DNA of 42,816 nt from Albugo candida (GCA_040437565.1 JBDOQK010000092.1:1-42816); one strand, 5' to 3'; numbered from the stretch's first letter, positions 1-9,998 are shown. Notes: generated by a model from the sequence alone, not told the origin. Numbers and translations: made by a program.

Positions 1-155
1 GACCTTGAATATAAAAATGACCAATTTTGTCGATTCAAGATCAAGTTGGGCGTACCTTGTACAGTCCTAAGGATGTACCATGTTTTTATGGCGCGTGTTT
101 TGCGGATCCCGGATGTATTAATCAATACATCTTGTGGAATAACTTCAATTTCGGC

Positions 156-848
156 TTACTTGATAGAATTAGAACCTTGACCTTTGTGAAATTGACGTAG
201 TCGGGTCCTATTGTCAACAAGTTGCTTCGGGTTGCAAATTTGCATTTTAATCAAAACGAACCTGTCGAGAACGGGAACTTCGAGAGATTGTTGCTCCCAT
301 GCCGGATATTTGTGATTAGCTATCCCCAAATTTTTCATTAGAAAGCCGATCACCTCATTCAATACGTGGATTTCGTTCCCCAAATTCGTTTGTTCGAGTA
401 AATAATCTTCGGGTAGAATCCCAGTGAAACCTGATAAAGTTCTAAGACGTTCTTCACACTTCTGCATCAAAATTTGGTGAGCTTTTGTCAACTTGAGCAC
501 TACATCGCTTATTTCAGATTTTGACACTACAAAACATCCGCGCCGGAAAGTGAAGGTTTGATTTGCATGAGAGCGGTGAAAAGGATGTGCTTTGTTACCT
601 CCACAGTGACCTTCTTTGGTCATATCATACCCGACCATATGGCGAAGCTTCGTTTAATCACTCTCCATTGATCTGAGTAGTTCGCGCGAGGTCATGTCTG
701 CCATTATTTCTTTTGATGCTCTTTCGTTCCCAGCCATAAGTTGACGGTCATCTACTTCTGTTTGCATACCGAATGCTGACTGCTGGCAACATGAGATGAG
801 TAGCATAAACGCGATGGTTGCAAAGTTTGAGACGAAAACATGAATCAT
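156..848 (-). pseudogene. Secreted, RXLR-effector-like protein, apparently broken
   Basis: A minus-strand reading frame starts at 848 and stays in one register to 156, about 230 codons. The first 27 or so residues form a typical signal peptide: a short start, a hydrophobic core ending in CCQQSAFG, and a likely cleavage site. Just after it comes DDRQLM followed by Glu-rich sequence, the place where oomycete host-targeting effectors carry RxLR-(d)EER; RQLM would be a degenerate form. The rest is Lys/Leu-rich and possibly helical, without a family I recognise. The frame appears broken about once, so I treat it as a fossil, although a spliced gene cannot be excluded. Secretion is well supported by the N-terminus; the effector assignment is inference. 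Confidence 0.42.
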
Positions 849-1414
849 ATTCGGATGAAAACGATGTGAAGGTGGGTGGTTGATAGCGATTTGAATAATG
901 ATTTTCCTTGTTCACTTTACAAACACGTTGCGATTGATATTAAGTCGACTTGAAATCCAGAAAAGCGAATAGAGTTTTAGACGCGTGCTACGTTCGGTCG
1001 ATACCATACAATTCTACAGCAATCTTGCTCATTAAGTGGTTTTGAGCGCATTGCAATGCTTTTAGAAGGGTACTTAATGTTTTGGTGGCGTTTTAGTGCA
1101 TTTTCATTACCAAAAAGCGGTAAATATTGCAAGTTATTAGTTAAGACAGCCTGTAATTTGTATAGCGTCACCTACGTAATACCGACATTGCAAACCGTAG
1201 TGGTATCGAAANNNNNNNNNNNNNNNNNNNNNNNNNNNNNNNNNNNNNNNNNNNNNNNNNNNNNNNNNNNNNNNNNNNNNNNNNNNNNNNNNNNNNNNNN
1301 NNNNNNNNNNNAAGTGGTTTTGAGCGCATTGCAATGCTTTTAGAAGGGTACTTAATGTTTTGGTGGCGTTTTAGTGCATTTTCATTACCAAAAAGCGGTA
1401 AATATTGCAAGTTA
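849..1414. other. No gene seen; assembly gap with duplicated flanks
   Basis: I see no coding potential here beyond the short tail frame of the minus-strand fragment described at 1415-2187, which is repeated in the first copy of the duplication. The stretch holds a 100-N gap at 1212-1311. The 178 bases before it (1034-1211) are repeated exactly after it (1312-1489). Confidence 0.8.
1212..1311. other. 100-N gap flanked by an exact 178-bp duplication
   Basis: Bases 1034-1211 and 1312-1489 are identical and abut the gap on both sides. This is the signature of two contig ends that overlap but were not merged. The true locus probably contains one copy and no gap. Confidence 0.85.
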
Positions 1415-2187
1415 TTAGTTAAGACAGCCTGTAATTTGTATAGCGTCACCTACGTAATACCGACATTGCAAACCGTAGTGGTATCGAAACTCTTGAATCA
1501 GATCACGTGAGGTGCAAAAGTTGCTTGTCCCGATCTTGGGCATCTGTGCGCTCTGCCGTATCATTACCCAAATTAGATACTCACCCCCATCTCATGATAC
1601 ATTTCGGAGACTGGAATACTATGTTCATTGAAATAAGTTACCTGCGCTCGGTTGTATAGCGATTTTTCCAGTTGCGAGCTTCTAAATTCAACGTCGGATC
1701 TTTGCTTTCGCATGCTATGTTCAGCACATACCCGAACCGCCTCTATTTACACGAGCATATGCCAACGGTAAACAAGGTCTGATCGCTCCTGGTTACAAGC
1801 TGACATGGAGGAATCGTTTGAAATTCCCAACGTGTTCTTGAGACGTCCCTCCCTGCGAACAGGGTTGCTTTTTGGCTCATAAAGATGCTGATTGACTCGA
1901 AATTCTCCCGCGTAAAGACCGTCGAAATTGCCTGCTCGCTTTTTTTAGTGGTGACACCGGTATTAGGTAGATATCAGTCGTTTGATTTTTACCAAATTCC
2001 TTACTGAACTTATCTTTAATAAATCAGGAGAGCTATGGTATGGTCGGGTAAATGCAAGCGACAAAAAGTTCCGTGCTGTGTCAATTTGAGCTAAAGATAG
2101 TGTAGAGAGAGTATCTCTTCTGGTTTGTTCAATATGGATAAGAAGGCGAAGACTTGATGTATAAAACGCTAGGATTGCGCACAAGCT
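1415..2187 (-). pseudogene. Unidentified host coding fragment
   Basis: Read on the minus strand, one register runs from the gap edge at 2187 to about 1584 with few stops (TAA at 1963-1965, others near 1947 and 1750). Between them lie long stretches of ordinary amino-acid composition, for example KRAGNFDGLYAGEFRV and SSQLEKSLYNRAQVTYFNEH. The frame then meets ATGGGGGTGAGT, which looks like a 5' splice donor. A further open piece, from GTSNFCTSRDLIQEF to the stop at 1415-1417, could be the next exon. I do not recognise the protein. The C-terminal LEKSLYNRA segment faintly recalls KIX-type helices, but this is too weak to name. It is either a decaying gene or a multi-exon gene with its 5' part lost in the gap at 2188-2287. 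Confidence 0.4.
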
Positions 2188-2287
2188 NNNNNNNNNNNNN
2201 NNNNNNNNNNNNNNNNNNNNNNNNNNNNNNNNNNNNNNNNNNNNNNNNNNNNNNNNNNNNNNNNNNNNNNNNNNNNNNNNNNNNNNN
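2188..2287. other. 100-N assembly gap
   Basis: A run of 100 N. The flanks are not repeated. Coding on the left of the gap is on the minus strand and on the right on the plus strand, so the two sides belong to different genes or were joined in the wrong orientation. Confidence 0.95.
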
Positions 2288-2740
2288 TCATCAGACGAAG
2301 CAATTCGACTTGATACTGTAGAATTGCAGTCACCATGTGCAGCGAACGATATGGAGTCATTACCGCAGCGAAAAGCAGATTCCGAAAATGACTGCATGTT
2401 GGAACGTATTCCTTCGACCAGTACGCCTTCAATCTGAATTGAAGGCGTTCAACAACGCCTAAATGTATCCGTGGAAATACCGCTGACGGATTCGATCATA
2501 CAAAGAGTTCCTGTACTTGCGTCAACGAATCAAATCGGTGTGACATCAGGACTTACAGAGAAAGAACGCAAACACATGTAAGCCATTCAGCAAAAGTTGG
2601 AGCATTTGGTTGCAGTACACCGTCAGCTTCTTCGAAACTTTGCAACATCGCAAATGAACGCCAAAGAAATGAAACGAAAAGTGGCAGTACGTGACGATCG
2701 AATCAAGAAATTACAAGCGAGTAATCGACAAATCACAGAG
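2288..2740 (+). pseudogene. Kinesin heavy-chain-like gene, stalk part, upstream of the Gypsy insertion
   Basis: From the gap edge at 2288 one frame runs to 2740, where the Gypsy element begins. The first part is a Ser/Pro-rich linker. The second part (from about 2582) is a heptad-rich coiled coil, LEHLVAVHRQLLRNFATSQ followed by KEMKRKVAVRDDRIKKLQ. This resembles the end of the conventional kinesin (kinesin-1) stalk, where animals have a similar HKQLVRDN block followed by Lys/Arg-rich heptads. Two in-frame stops, TGA 2435-2437 and TAA 2579-2581, show it is decayed. The same frame resumes at 9596 after the element. The motor domain is not seen; it would lie in or beyond the gap. The product would be a microtubule motor; the identification rests on the tail only. 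Confidence 0.55.
2736..2740. repeat. Target-site duplication of Gypsy element 1, left copy
   Basis: CAGAG immediately before the element's terminal TG at 2741; the same five bases follow its terminal CA at 9591-9595. Five bases is the normal duplication made by Gypsy integrases. Confidence 0.85.
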
Positions 2741-2870
2741 TGTAGCGGAGCTACTCTAGCTCCTTGACAGAGGAAGGCTATCTGCTCAACGAGCAACTTA
2801 GTTCTTTAAAAGAACTAGATTTAACGAGTCTAAAAGCTTAAAAGCTTAAGGTCCTTGTTCAAGGGACCTA

Positions 2871-2970
2871 NNNNNNNNNNNNNNNNNNNNNNNNNNNNNN
2901 NNNNNNNNNNNNNNNNNNNNNNNNNNNNNNNNNNNNNNNNNNNNNNNNNNNNNNNNNNNNNNNNNNNNNN
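2871..2970. other. 100-N gap flanked by an exact 132-bp duplication
   Basis: Bases 2739-2870 and 2971-3102 are identical: both hold the start of the left LTR plus the last two bases of the target site. Unmerged contig ends are the simplest explanation; there is probably one LTR here, not two. Confidence 0.85.
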
Positions 2971-2972
2971 AG

Positions 2973-3363
2973 TGTAGCGGAGCTACTCTAGCTCCTTGAC
3001 AGAGGAAGGCTATCTGCTCAACGAGCAACTTAGTTCTTTAAAAGAACTAGATTTAACGAGTCTAAAAGCTTAAAAGCTTAAGGTCCTTGTTCAAGGGACC
3101 TAACGATTCTGGGAATCGATAACACAGCACAAAGTGCACAAGATCTGAGACGCCTGAAGCAGGCACGTGTCTCTAACTGATCGAAAGGAGACCTGTTCTA
3201 TATATATTTTTATCTCGAAGAGTACCTTACGCTAACCGTACCTAACCTAGGTACTAATGTCCGGTGGCTGACACGCGTCAGCTCCTAAAGCGAATGACCC
3301 AAAGCGTCCCAAACGTGTACCACACTGCATAACGGTTACTAAACGACGTGTAACCCTGTTACA
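2973..3363 (-). repeat. Gypsy 1, 3' LTR (left on this strand)
   Basis: 391 bp beginning TGTAGCGGAGC and ending CTGTTACA. It pairs with 9197-9590. It contains AT-rich stretches and several short direct repeats (aaaagctt twice). A first, partial copy (2741-2870) lies before the gap. Confidence 0.9.
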
Positions 3364-3378
3364 CTCTCCCCCACCAGA
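3364..3378 (-). other. Gypsy 1 polypurine tract
   Basis: On the minus strand, GGTGGGGGAGAG directly precedes the 3' LTR, as expected of the purine tract that primes plus-strand DNA synthesis in this family. Confidence 0.75.
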
Positions 3379-3671
3379 CTGACGTTACCACAAACGTCAA
3401 TCGAATCATTTTCTTCGAAGAGGACGTGGTGCCTACACTTAACCTCTCGGTTGTGCAAAGCATCAAACATCATGGTATCGGCATGCTATAAGCCTAAGGC
3501 TCTTCCCTCTTACCTGCAACCCGCTAACCAAACCACTACTGGTCGGAAGCGCCTTAAGTTGCAGGATGAGCCTGGCTGCGATGTTCAAAAACATCTATGG
3601 CATATGGGCAATCCTGCCGAAGGATATCTCATACTCCCATGAGTTCTCTGACTCGGGATACCCTCGACACT

Positions 3672-4151
3672 TCACCAGATACTATTTTTGGCCATGACGA
3701 CGACGTCGCGCGAGAACCTTCTCAGCATGGAGCTGTAAGTTCCCTTGCTTGTCAAGCAACGCGGGTGGCGGTCGGAGTATCGGTGGATGACCAGAAGAAG
3801 CTGGTTCCCGAAGTGACGTGTCTCCGCGGGACTTTGAGGCAGACCTATCGTACGCTTGACGCGGTACAGACTCGCCTTCAGGCGTCGGAGCATGTCCAGA
3901 CCCGGGTTGGGGCTCAGCTTGACATCCTTGTTCGGATGCAGTAGCGTGAGGCAAGGCCAAGTGCCGCGGCGCAAGCGCCCCAAAGTCAACGAGGGACGGA
4001 TACCGATACGGTTTGAGTAGGCCAACGTGAAACACGGGGTGTGTGCGCAATTTGCGGGAAGGTTGAGCGTGTAAGCAAGGCCCTCCTTAGCGATGACCGT
4101 GAATGGCCCAATGAAGCGTGGTCGCAACTTTGTCTTGAAGACAGCGGACAC
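3672..4151 (-). pseudogene. Gypsy 1 integrase C-terminal (GPY/F-like) region
   Basis: The frame contains KLRPRFIGPFTVIAKEG followed by a Tyr-Leu-rich strand and an HPVFHVGLLKPY block in an overlapping register. These are the hallmarks of the GPY/F module at the C-terminus of Gypsy integrases. No clear chromodomain follows. Part of the element's pol; fossil. Confidence 0.7.
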
Positions 4152-4297
4152 TACATTTGTAGGTAGGTTTTTAGTACTGAGTATTACCTGGTCTCCGACC
4201 TCATAACTTTCAATCTAACCTCTGCTGTTAGCATCAGCTTTCTCCTTTTGTCGAACTTGGCGCTCAGCCATTGCATCCCACACATGCCGTAAGACAT

Positions 4298-5110
4298 TTA
4301 ATCCCGTTGCGATAAACTCGCGAACCTGTTTCTTGACAGTATCAGGACTGACATCAGCAAGCCGATCGGCGATCTCTCCCCCACCAAGCCGTACCATGCA
4401 GATAGCGTTAACGGAATACGAGGGCGGGTGAGTCCGTTCACGTAGAACGGAGTATAGTCGGTAGATGCATGAAAAGAGTTATTTAACGCAAACTCAACCA
4501 CAGGGAGCATAGAGCTCCAACTCCGAGGCGTATCAGCGCAAATGGTGCGTAAGATATCACCAATAACGCGATTAAGTCGCTCAGTTTGACCATCGGTCTG
4601 CGGATGATCCGCGGTGGACATATCCAATCGGGTGCCAAGCAACTTGAAGATGGACTTCCAAAACTGCCCCGTGAAGCGAGGATCTCTATCAGAGATAATT
4701 GCCACAGGCAAATCGTGTTTACGGAACACTCGATCGATATACAGCGTAGCTGTATTTGTACCATCGATGGAGTCCGGCACAGCCGCTAAATGAGTCATCT
4801 TGCTCAAACAGTCAACAAAGACCACGATACCCGTGTTTCCTTCCGAATCTTTCGGTGGGCCAAACACAAAATCCATACTAATGGACTCCCAACACCCCGT
4901 GGGTACTGGTAAACTAGCTAGTGGCGCAGCCGCATGCGCTGAGGGTTTAACCCGTTGAAACATTTCACATGTACGTACGTACGTACGTACTTAACCATTT
5001 ATATAGTTTAGGCCACCAATAGTATTGCGCACTGAGCTATAGGTCTTCTCACGACCGAGATGACCACTCAACGCAGTATCATGTGTCTCATAGAGGATTC
5101 GATACTTCAA
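4298..5110 (-). pseudogene. Gypsy 1 integrase, zinc-binding and catalytic core
   Basis: Near 5060-5110 the minus strand reads YETHDTALSGHLGREKTY, the HH part of the HHCC zinc-binding domain. From 4963 downward the core is clear: SISMDFVFGPPKD, then FVDCLSKMTHLAAV, IISDRDPRFTGQFWKS, and HPQTDGQTERLNRVI with the catalytic Glu. The arrangement is the DDE core of Ty3/Gypsy integrases. A (GTAC)5 microsatellite at 4971-4990 lies between the two domains. Confidence 0.9.
4971..4990. repeat. (GTAC)5 microsatellite
   Basis: Five perfect GTAC units; self-complementary, so it reads the same on both strands. It lies inside the Gypsy 1 integrase region and probably expanded after insertion. Confidence 0.9.
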
Positions 5111-5339
5111 CTCCTCATCATGAGCGACAACGATGCGAGGACTGTCCTCCACGTCCGTGCAGTAGCACAACAGGCCTTGATCGATGGAATTAGATGTAGC
5201 CTCGCACGTAATCGTGCTGACAATTCTATGTCTGATTCTTTAAACTCCTCGCTTCCAAGCGCACGTATCAATGCTACACACTGTTCATTCTTGGCATAAG
5301 CCCCACGTATTAAGTCAGTGATTAAAGACGATAGTGAAG

Positions 5340-5745
5340 TAACATGAGAAAGCTCATAATCAGGCGTGCGGGACAACGCATCGGCCTAATTATTTTGCTT
5401 ACCCGGCTTATACTTCACCTCGAAGTTGTATTCGGCAAAGAATGAAATCCAACGAGCCATTCGCTATGAGAGAGGAGGCCACTGAGTCGCAGTGCGTAAT
5501 GACGCATGATCCGTGTCAATCACGGAAGGCTTGGAGCCTAGCAGAGGAATTCTGAATTTGATTAGAGCATACTTCATCGCAAGTAACTCTTTGTCGTGAA
5601 TCGGGTAGTTCTTCTCTGCAGCCTTGAGCTGGCGGAATTTATACGCGACAACGCGCTCATGAACATCGGTATCTTCTTGAAGCAGAGCACAACCTATGGC
5701 GAAGTCAGATGCGTCACAGACAACACCGGGGCCTGAAGGAGAGTT
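5340..5745 (-). pseudogene. Gypsy 1 RNase H
   Basis: The minus strand shows IGCALLQEDTDVHERVVAY, then HDKELLAMKYALIKF with the catalytic Glu, TDHASLR with the Asp, ARWISFFAEYNFEVKYKPGK and ADALSR. That is the complete motif order of Gypsy RNase H, placed between reverse transcriptase and integrase as the family requires. Confidence 0.85.
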
Positions 5746-5748
5746 TTC

Positions 5749-6560
5749 TTACCAGCACCATTGCACATCCTTTTTAAGGAGATCGGACAATGGCCGAGCC
5801 ATATCGGCGTAATTCTCGCTGAACTTATGCAAGTAGTTGGCGACGCCAAGCCACTTCCGCAAACCCTTTTGGTTCTTAGGAACCGGCCAATCGACTATGG
5901 CTTTCACCTCAGCGGGATCCGCTCTAAGGCCTCGCTTCCCGATGAAGCACCCTAAGAAAGAAATCTCATCCTCACCAAAGTTGCATTTCGAGGCGTTGGC
6001 ATACAGCTTTTTTTTTCGTGCGCATGCATCCGAGAACAGCTCGTAAATGGTCAACGTGATCTTCCACATCAGACCGACCGTTCATGGCACGACTATGGAC
6101 AAAGATGTCATCAAAGTATGTTTGTGCGCAACCTCGATGAGGTCTGAACAGTTGCGTCCCCAGACGATTGAACGGAGCCGGAGCATTGGATAGCCCTTGG
6201 GGCATGACATGCCACTCCCATAGCATACCACTCGGAGTACTAACTGCGCTGAGTGGTATGTCACCAGCTCGCATGAGCAATTGGTAATAACGATCGACTA
6301 AGTCAAGTGCTCTGAACATGATACACCCTACCATAGCGTTCTGAAGCACATCCTTCCTAGGAATTGGCGCCTGAGCCGGAATGGTGGCTGCATTTAGCTT
6401 ATAATAAGCGTGGACGATGCGCCACTTTCCATTGGGCTTTCTGACACAAAATGTTGGCGTGGAATGAGGAGATTTACTCCCAAGCACCATTCCGGCCGCG
6501 TGCTTTGCACGAAAGAACTCGTCAATGACGTCACACTGCTCCTTGGGTAAAGGCCACTAC
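5749..6560 (-). pseudogene. Gypsy 1 reverse transcriptase
   Basis: Motifs in order on the minus strand: TPTFCVRKPNGKWRIVHAYY, the PIPRKDVLQNAM block, FRALDLVDRYYQLLM with the first catalytic Asp, WEWHVMPQGLSNAPAPF, YFDDIFVHSR (the Y-x-DD box) and the thumb GLRADPAEVKAIVDWPVP. These place it firmly in Ty3/Gypsy. Confidence 0.92.
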
Positions 6561-7099
6561 CGTGTAACGCAATATTTAGTTCCCGGAACCGAGTCAATTT
6601 CATGACGAACACCTCTATGAGGATGTAAGACGGACAGAGGATTCTGACATACCACGTCTTGAAATTCTTTACCAAAGGATAACACGGATCCATAGGATCT
6701 CTCAAGATCGCTGATCCACTACGGGAACTAAGGGCTGCCTCCTTCGTTTCCTCAAGAACGGATTCGTCCATTTTTTTTAGTTAAATAGGATGAGTTCAAC
6801 TCAACATCGGGTCGAATGACTACTACTTCGGATAAGTCACCAGCCTTTGAGGCATTCCGAACTTAAAATTCGACATTCCATCTAGCTCTAACAGTGCGTT
6901 CAACGATGGGAGAGCCATAGGGCCGACGTGACCATCAACTGAGACAGTCAATCCATTCACAATTGTGTACAGCTGTTCGCTGGCATCACTCTGTGACATA
7001 ACAGACGCTTTGCGTCTCGCAAACGCCACCTGGCTCCGTTGCCGTCTCTCTTTGGAGACCATACACCTCATAGAGGCTGGAACATCCGTGTTTACAAGG

Positions 7100-7603
7100 T
7101 CAGTTTGTTACAACCTTACTTTGATCTATACGAGAGCCGATGTTCCGACCGACATCCGATGAAGAGTCAGATAACTCGAGCTCATCATCCAGTGAACGTT
7201 TACGTGTCACTCCACGCGTATCAACCGGGCATAACCCTGGATGCCTTGGCTTCTCGCGAACAATGTCATTACCTACATTCAGTGTGGTTCCATCAAGGCC
7301 TACCCCACTCTGTGGATTTTTACGTGCCACTCCACGCACATCCTTAGAGCTCAGCTCAGGATCTCTCGGAACTAGGTTTCCAATGCTATCAGCATTCAGT
7401 GACTCATTATCACAATGATTTTCACTCAACGGAGTACGTGCCGTATCACTAACTGTTAGCGAGCTGCCTTCGGGACTAATGTCGTCAACATTGAAGTTAA
7501 TCAACTCATAGATTCCAATGTCCAGCACACAGACATCATCTGTCAGTGGTTCGCGCCAATAGCACTTCTGCTGCCTAGAAAAAGTGGGTTCATGACTCGC
7601 CAA
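7100..7603 (-). pseudogene. Gypsy 1 protease-RT linker, low complexity
   Basis: An open minus-strand stretch of about 167 codons between protease and reverse transcriptase, rich in Ser, Asp and Arg. It contains two related units, DVRGVARKNPQSGVG and DTRGVTRKRSLDDEL, mirrored in the DNA by repeated tttacgtg(t/c)cactccacgc about 120 bp apart. No known domain; probably a flexible, internally duplicated spacer of this Gypsy lineage. Confidence 0.55.
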
Positions 7604-7648
7604 AGCTTCGCTAGGAACAGTGCGCGTTGCGCCTAAGGTATTAGACCT

Positions 7649-8125
7649 TCAATCAATCCATGGCTCATGGCGTTCAAGCCAGGCCATACCTAGAATGATA
7701 TCATATATCGAATCCAGATCCAGGACAAGACAGCGCTCAATGCTGTCGAAGTCCAAAACCTTTACGCCTAAGTTCAAGGAGACTTTAGGAACGGTGATAC
7801 GAGTCCCAGTTGCTAAGTTAACAGAGATCGAATCCCCCTCATGCGCTTTGTGCACCTCAGCGTAATGCTGACCCCATTCCAGGGAACGGTGTCGAGCGTA
7901 ATTGCATGACGCTCCGGAGTCGTTCAAAATCGACCATGGCTTATCAAAGCCTTTCACAGTCGCCTCTGCGAATAACAAGCCTGTCTTGTATCCAAGCTCC
8001 GTGCTAGCAGGCACAGAGCTCTTTGGGGCTAAGTCCTGCTCACCTCCACCTACTAAAGGCCCTACAGAACCTTTTTCTTCCCCAGTAGGGCACCCAGTGA
8101 CTACTGGGACTTGAAGTTTCCCCAA
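7649..8125 (-). pseudogene. Gypsy 1 aspartic protease
   Basis: The minus frame contains ILNDSGASCNYARH, the D-S/T-G catalytic loop of a retropepsin, and about 80 residues later YDIILGMAWLERHEPWID, the ILGMxWL hydrophobic flap-end motif typical of Gypsy proteases. Confidence 0.9.
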
Positions 8126-8235
8126 GCCATACCAGGTTTCTGGTTAGCAGCGGGTAGTCGACTCATATGAGCCTGGCGCTGTTTGCGCAACGGGCACCTG
8201 GGACGCAGGTGGCTGGTACTTCCGCACGAATAGCA

Positions 8236-9142
8236 TCAACGGAAGTCGCGGTATTGCTCAGCAACTTGAAGCTCGGCTTCTCCTTCACCTTTAGCGTTGC
8301 TAAGGTCCATAGGCTCAGGCTTACAAAAAGTCGATGTACTCATCGAGCATGTTCTCGCAGAAGCTGTTTTATACCCATTCCAACCAAGTCTAGCCGACTT
8401 AAAGTTGTGCTCAGTATTCTGAGCTTTTTCGACCGCTTCATCAAAGCTAGTCGGGTGAACTCGAAAGACTTCGGCTCTGGAAACGCCAGTGCGAAGCCCT
8501 TCCATGAACACGGTCACATGGATCACCTCAGCAAGAGGATCATTATGCATAGCAGCTATGAGTGTTCTCACCTCTTAAACATAGTCCTACAATTCGTTTT
8601 TACCCTGCCGAGTAGATAAGAAGCGTGACCGCAACGCGATATGCCTGATCAGGCGGCGCAAAGACGGGCGTGAATTGCAACTTCAGCGAATCCCATGTGG
8701 GGAACGCCATGTCCACTGACGTACCGCCCGTCAGTGCCCAATCTCTAGCTCTACAATCGAGCTTGTTGACCGCCAGCGAGACCCGCTGATGCTCAACAGA
8801 GATCATGCCAGACTTCATGGTCATTTCTACCTCACGGAGCCAGTGGACTACGTTTTCACCCTCTTTGCCGGAGAAGTGACGGACGTCCAACTATACTGAA
8901 CGAGGCTTAGTCTCTTTGTCTGGTGCAGACACAAAGCGTGTTGGCATAGCCGACGCCGTTTGGTCTCGGACCTGCCCTAATAGGGACGTTTCATACTGCA
9001 TGAAGCTCTCAAGACGTGCATTCAGCACATCCGGGCCTTGCGAAACAAGAAACTCCGCATATTCGGGACCCACAGCTGCTATCAGTTTGTCAAGCGCGGC
9101 CCTTTGTGCCTCAGAGAGGAGAGTGGGCTGTTCCATCCTCAC
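8236..9142 (-). pseudogene. Gypsy 1 gag
   Basis: Three adjoining minus-strand pieces cover the gag gene. The start is MRMEQPTLLSEAQRAALDKL. The middle part, FSGKEGENVVHWLREVEMTM and FPTWDSLKLQFTPVFAPPDQ, matches the retrotrans_gag capsid fold (PF03732-type). The end includes EGLRTGVSRAEVFRV and a helix-rich tail. No zinc knuckle is clear. Broken in a few places. Confidence 0.85.
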
Positions 9143-9178
9143 AAAGGTACAGTCTTTATAGACTAAGTTGTAGATTCA

Positions 9179-9196
9179 CCAACAAGTGCTACCAAG
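9179..9196 (-). other. Gypsy 1 primer-binding site
   Basis: Directly inside the 5' LTR, the minus strand reads CTTGGTAGCACTTGTTGG. TGGTAGCA is complementary to the 3' end (UGCUACCA) of initiator tRNA-Met, a common Gypsy primer. The same 16 bases recur at 39955-39970 in Gypsy element 2 with the same spacing. Confidence 0.75.
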
Positions 9197-9590
9197 TGTA
9201 GCGGAGCTACTCTAGCTCCTTGACAGAGGAAGGCTATCTGCTCAACGAGAAACTTAGTGCTTTAAAAGAACTAGACTCAACGAGTCTAAAAGCTTAAAAG
9301 CTTAAGGTCCTTGTTCAAGGGACCTAGCAATCCCGGGAATCGACAACACAGCACAAAGTGCACAAGATCTGAAACGCCTGAAGCAGGCACGTGTCTCTGA
9401 CTGATCTAAAGGAGAACTGTTCTTTATTTATTTTTATCTCGAAGAGTACCTTAAGCTAAACGTACCTAGCCTAGGTACTAATGTCCGGTGGCCGACACGC
9501 GTCAGCTTCTAAAGGGAATGACCAAAAGCGTCCCAAATGTGTACCACACTGCATAACGGTTACTAACCGACGTTTTGTAACCCTCTTACA
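9197..9590 (-). repeat. Gypsy 1, 5' LTR (right on this strand)
   Basis: 394 bp, TGTAGCGG to CTCTTACA, pairing with 2973-3363 at about 93-94% identity by eye plus a 3-bp length difference near the end. Followed by CAGAG, the target duplication. Confidence 0.92.
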
Positions 9591-9595
9591 CAGAG

Positions 9596-9998
9596 AGTCT
9601 GCGGAAGAACGCAGAGAAGCATGTGGAGGAACTCATTCGTCTACGGGATCAGATTTCAGACTTTTGTGCGCACAAAGAGCTCATTTCGAGAGCCATGGAA
9701 ATGCGGAAGGGACGCTCATCAAGACGCTGCGTGGCGGAGGAGCGGCGGGACCGCTTTATTCATTTATCACCCACGTCAATGCGATGATCAAGTACGACCT
9801 ATACGTGGGGGCAGTCAGCGCTCATCGGCTTCCTCAACTTCGAAAGAATCTATTGCAGAAGTTGAAGAGAAACTACAAACTGAAGAGCCTTTCCAGTCGA
9901 GCGGATCTTTTTTTACCGGCTCTTTCGGTTCTAGGATGTTTATGAAACTCGCACGGAAGAGAGACTCAGTTGGAGCAGACGGGCTTCGTACATTATGA
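9596..9998 (+). pseudogene. Kinesin heavy-chain-like gene, tail part, downstream of the Gypsy insertion
   Basis: Counting through the target-site duplication, the frame left at 2740 continues here. It begins SLRKNAEKHVEELIRLRDQI, still coiled coil, and runs to TGA 9785-9787. One register over, an open frame carries on to TGA 9996-9998. So a single +1-type shift near 9780 separates the two parts. The second part includes VRPIRGGSQ, which recalls the IAK/AKPIR autoinhibitory tail region of kinesin-1, then a Ser-rich linker and a basic end (MKLARKRDSVGADG). This supports a kinesin-1-like tail with cargo-binding and autoinhibition roles in the living gene. This copy cannot be functional given the insertion, two upstream stops and the shift. 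Confidence 0.55.

Larger units (their letters stand above)
2741..9590 (-). mobile_element. Ty3/Gypsy LTR retrotransposon 1, decayed
   Basis: A full-length element in minus orientation. It has LTRs of about 391-394 bp (TG...CA), a primer-binding site next to the right LTR, a polypurine tract next to the left LTR, and an exact CAGAG target duplication. Domain order in its own direction is gag, aspartic protease, reverse transcriptase, RNase H, integrase, GPY/F-like end, which is the Gypsy order. The coding part is broken in roughly ten places. The LTRs differ at about 26 sites by eye (6-7%), so the insertion is not recent. It sits inside a kinesin-like host gene. A 100-N gap with duplicated LTR sequence lies in the left LTR, so the true length is about 230 bp less than the span given. 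Confidence 0.92.

Noticed and set aside
1963-2187. RRDTLSTLSLAQIDTAR on the minus strand as the end of a kinesin motor domain
   Set aside because: It recalls the TLSTLxFA motif and lies beside the kinesin-like tail, but it is on the opposite strand and the sequence that follows is not a kinesin neck. A misoriented contig could still explain it.
3597-3944. Plus-strand open frame opposite the Gypsy 1 integrase end
   Set aside because: Shadow of the well-supported minus-strand pol.
8167-8619. Plus-strand open frame of 150 codons opposite gag
   Set aside because: Shadow; the minus strand carries recognisable gag sequence.
9481-9945. Plus-strand frame starting inside the Gypsy LTR and running into the kinesin-like region
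   Set aside because: It crosses the LTR boundary in a register different from the host gene and shows no motif.
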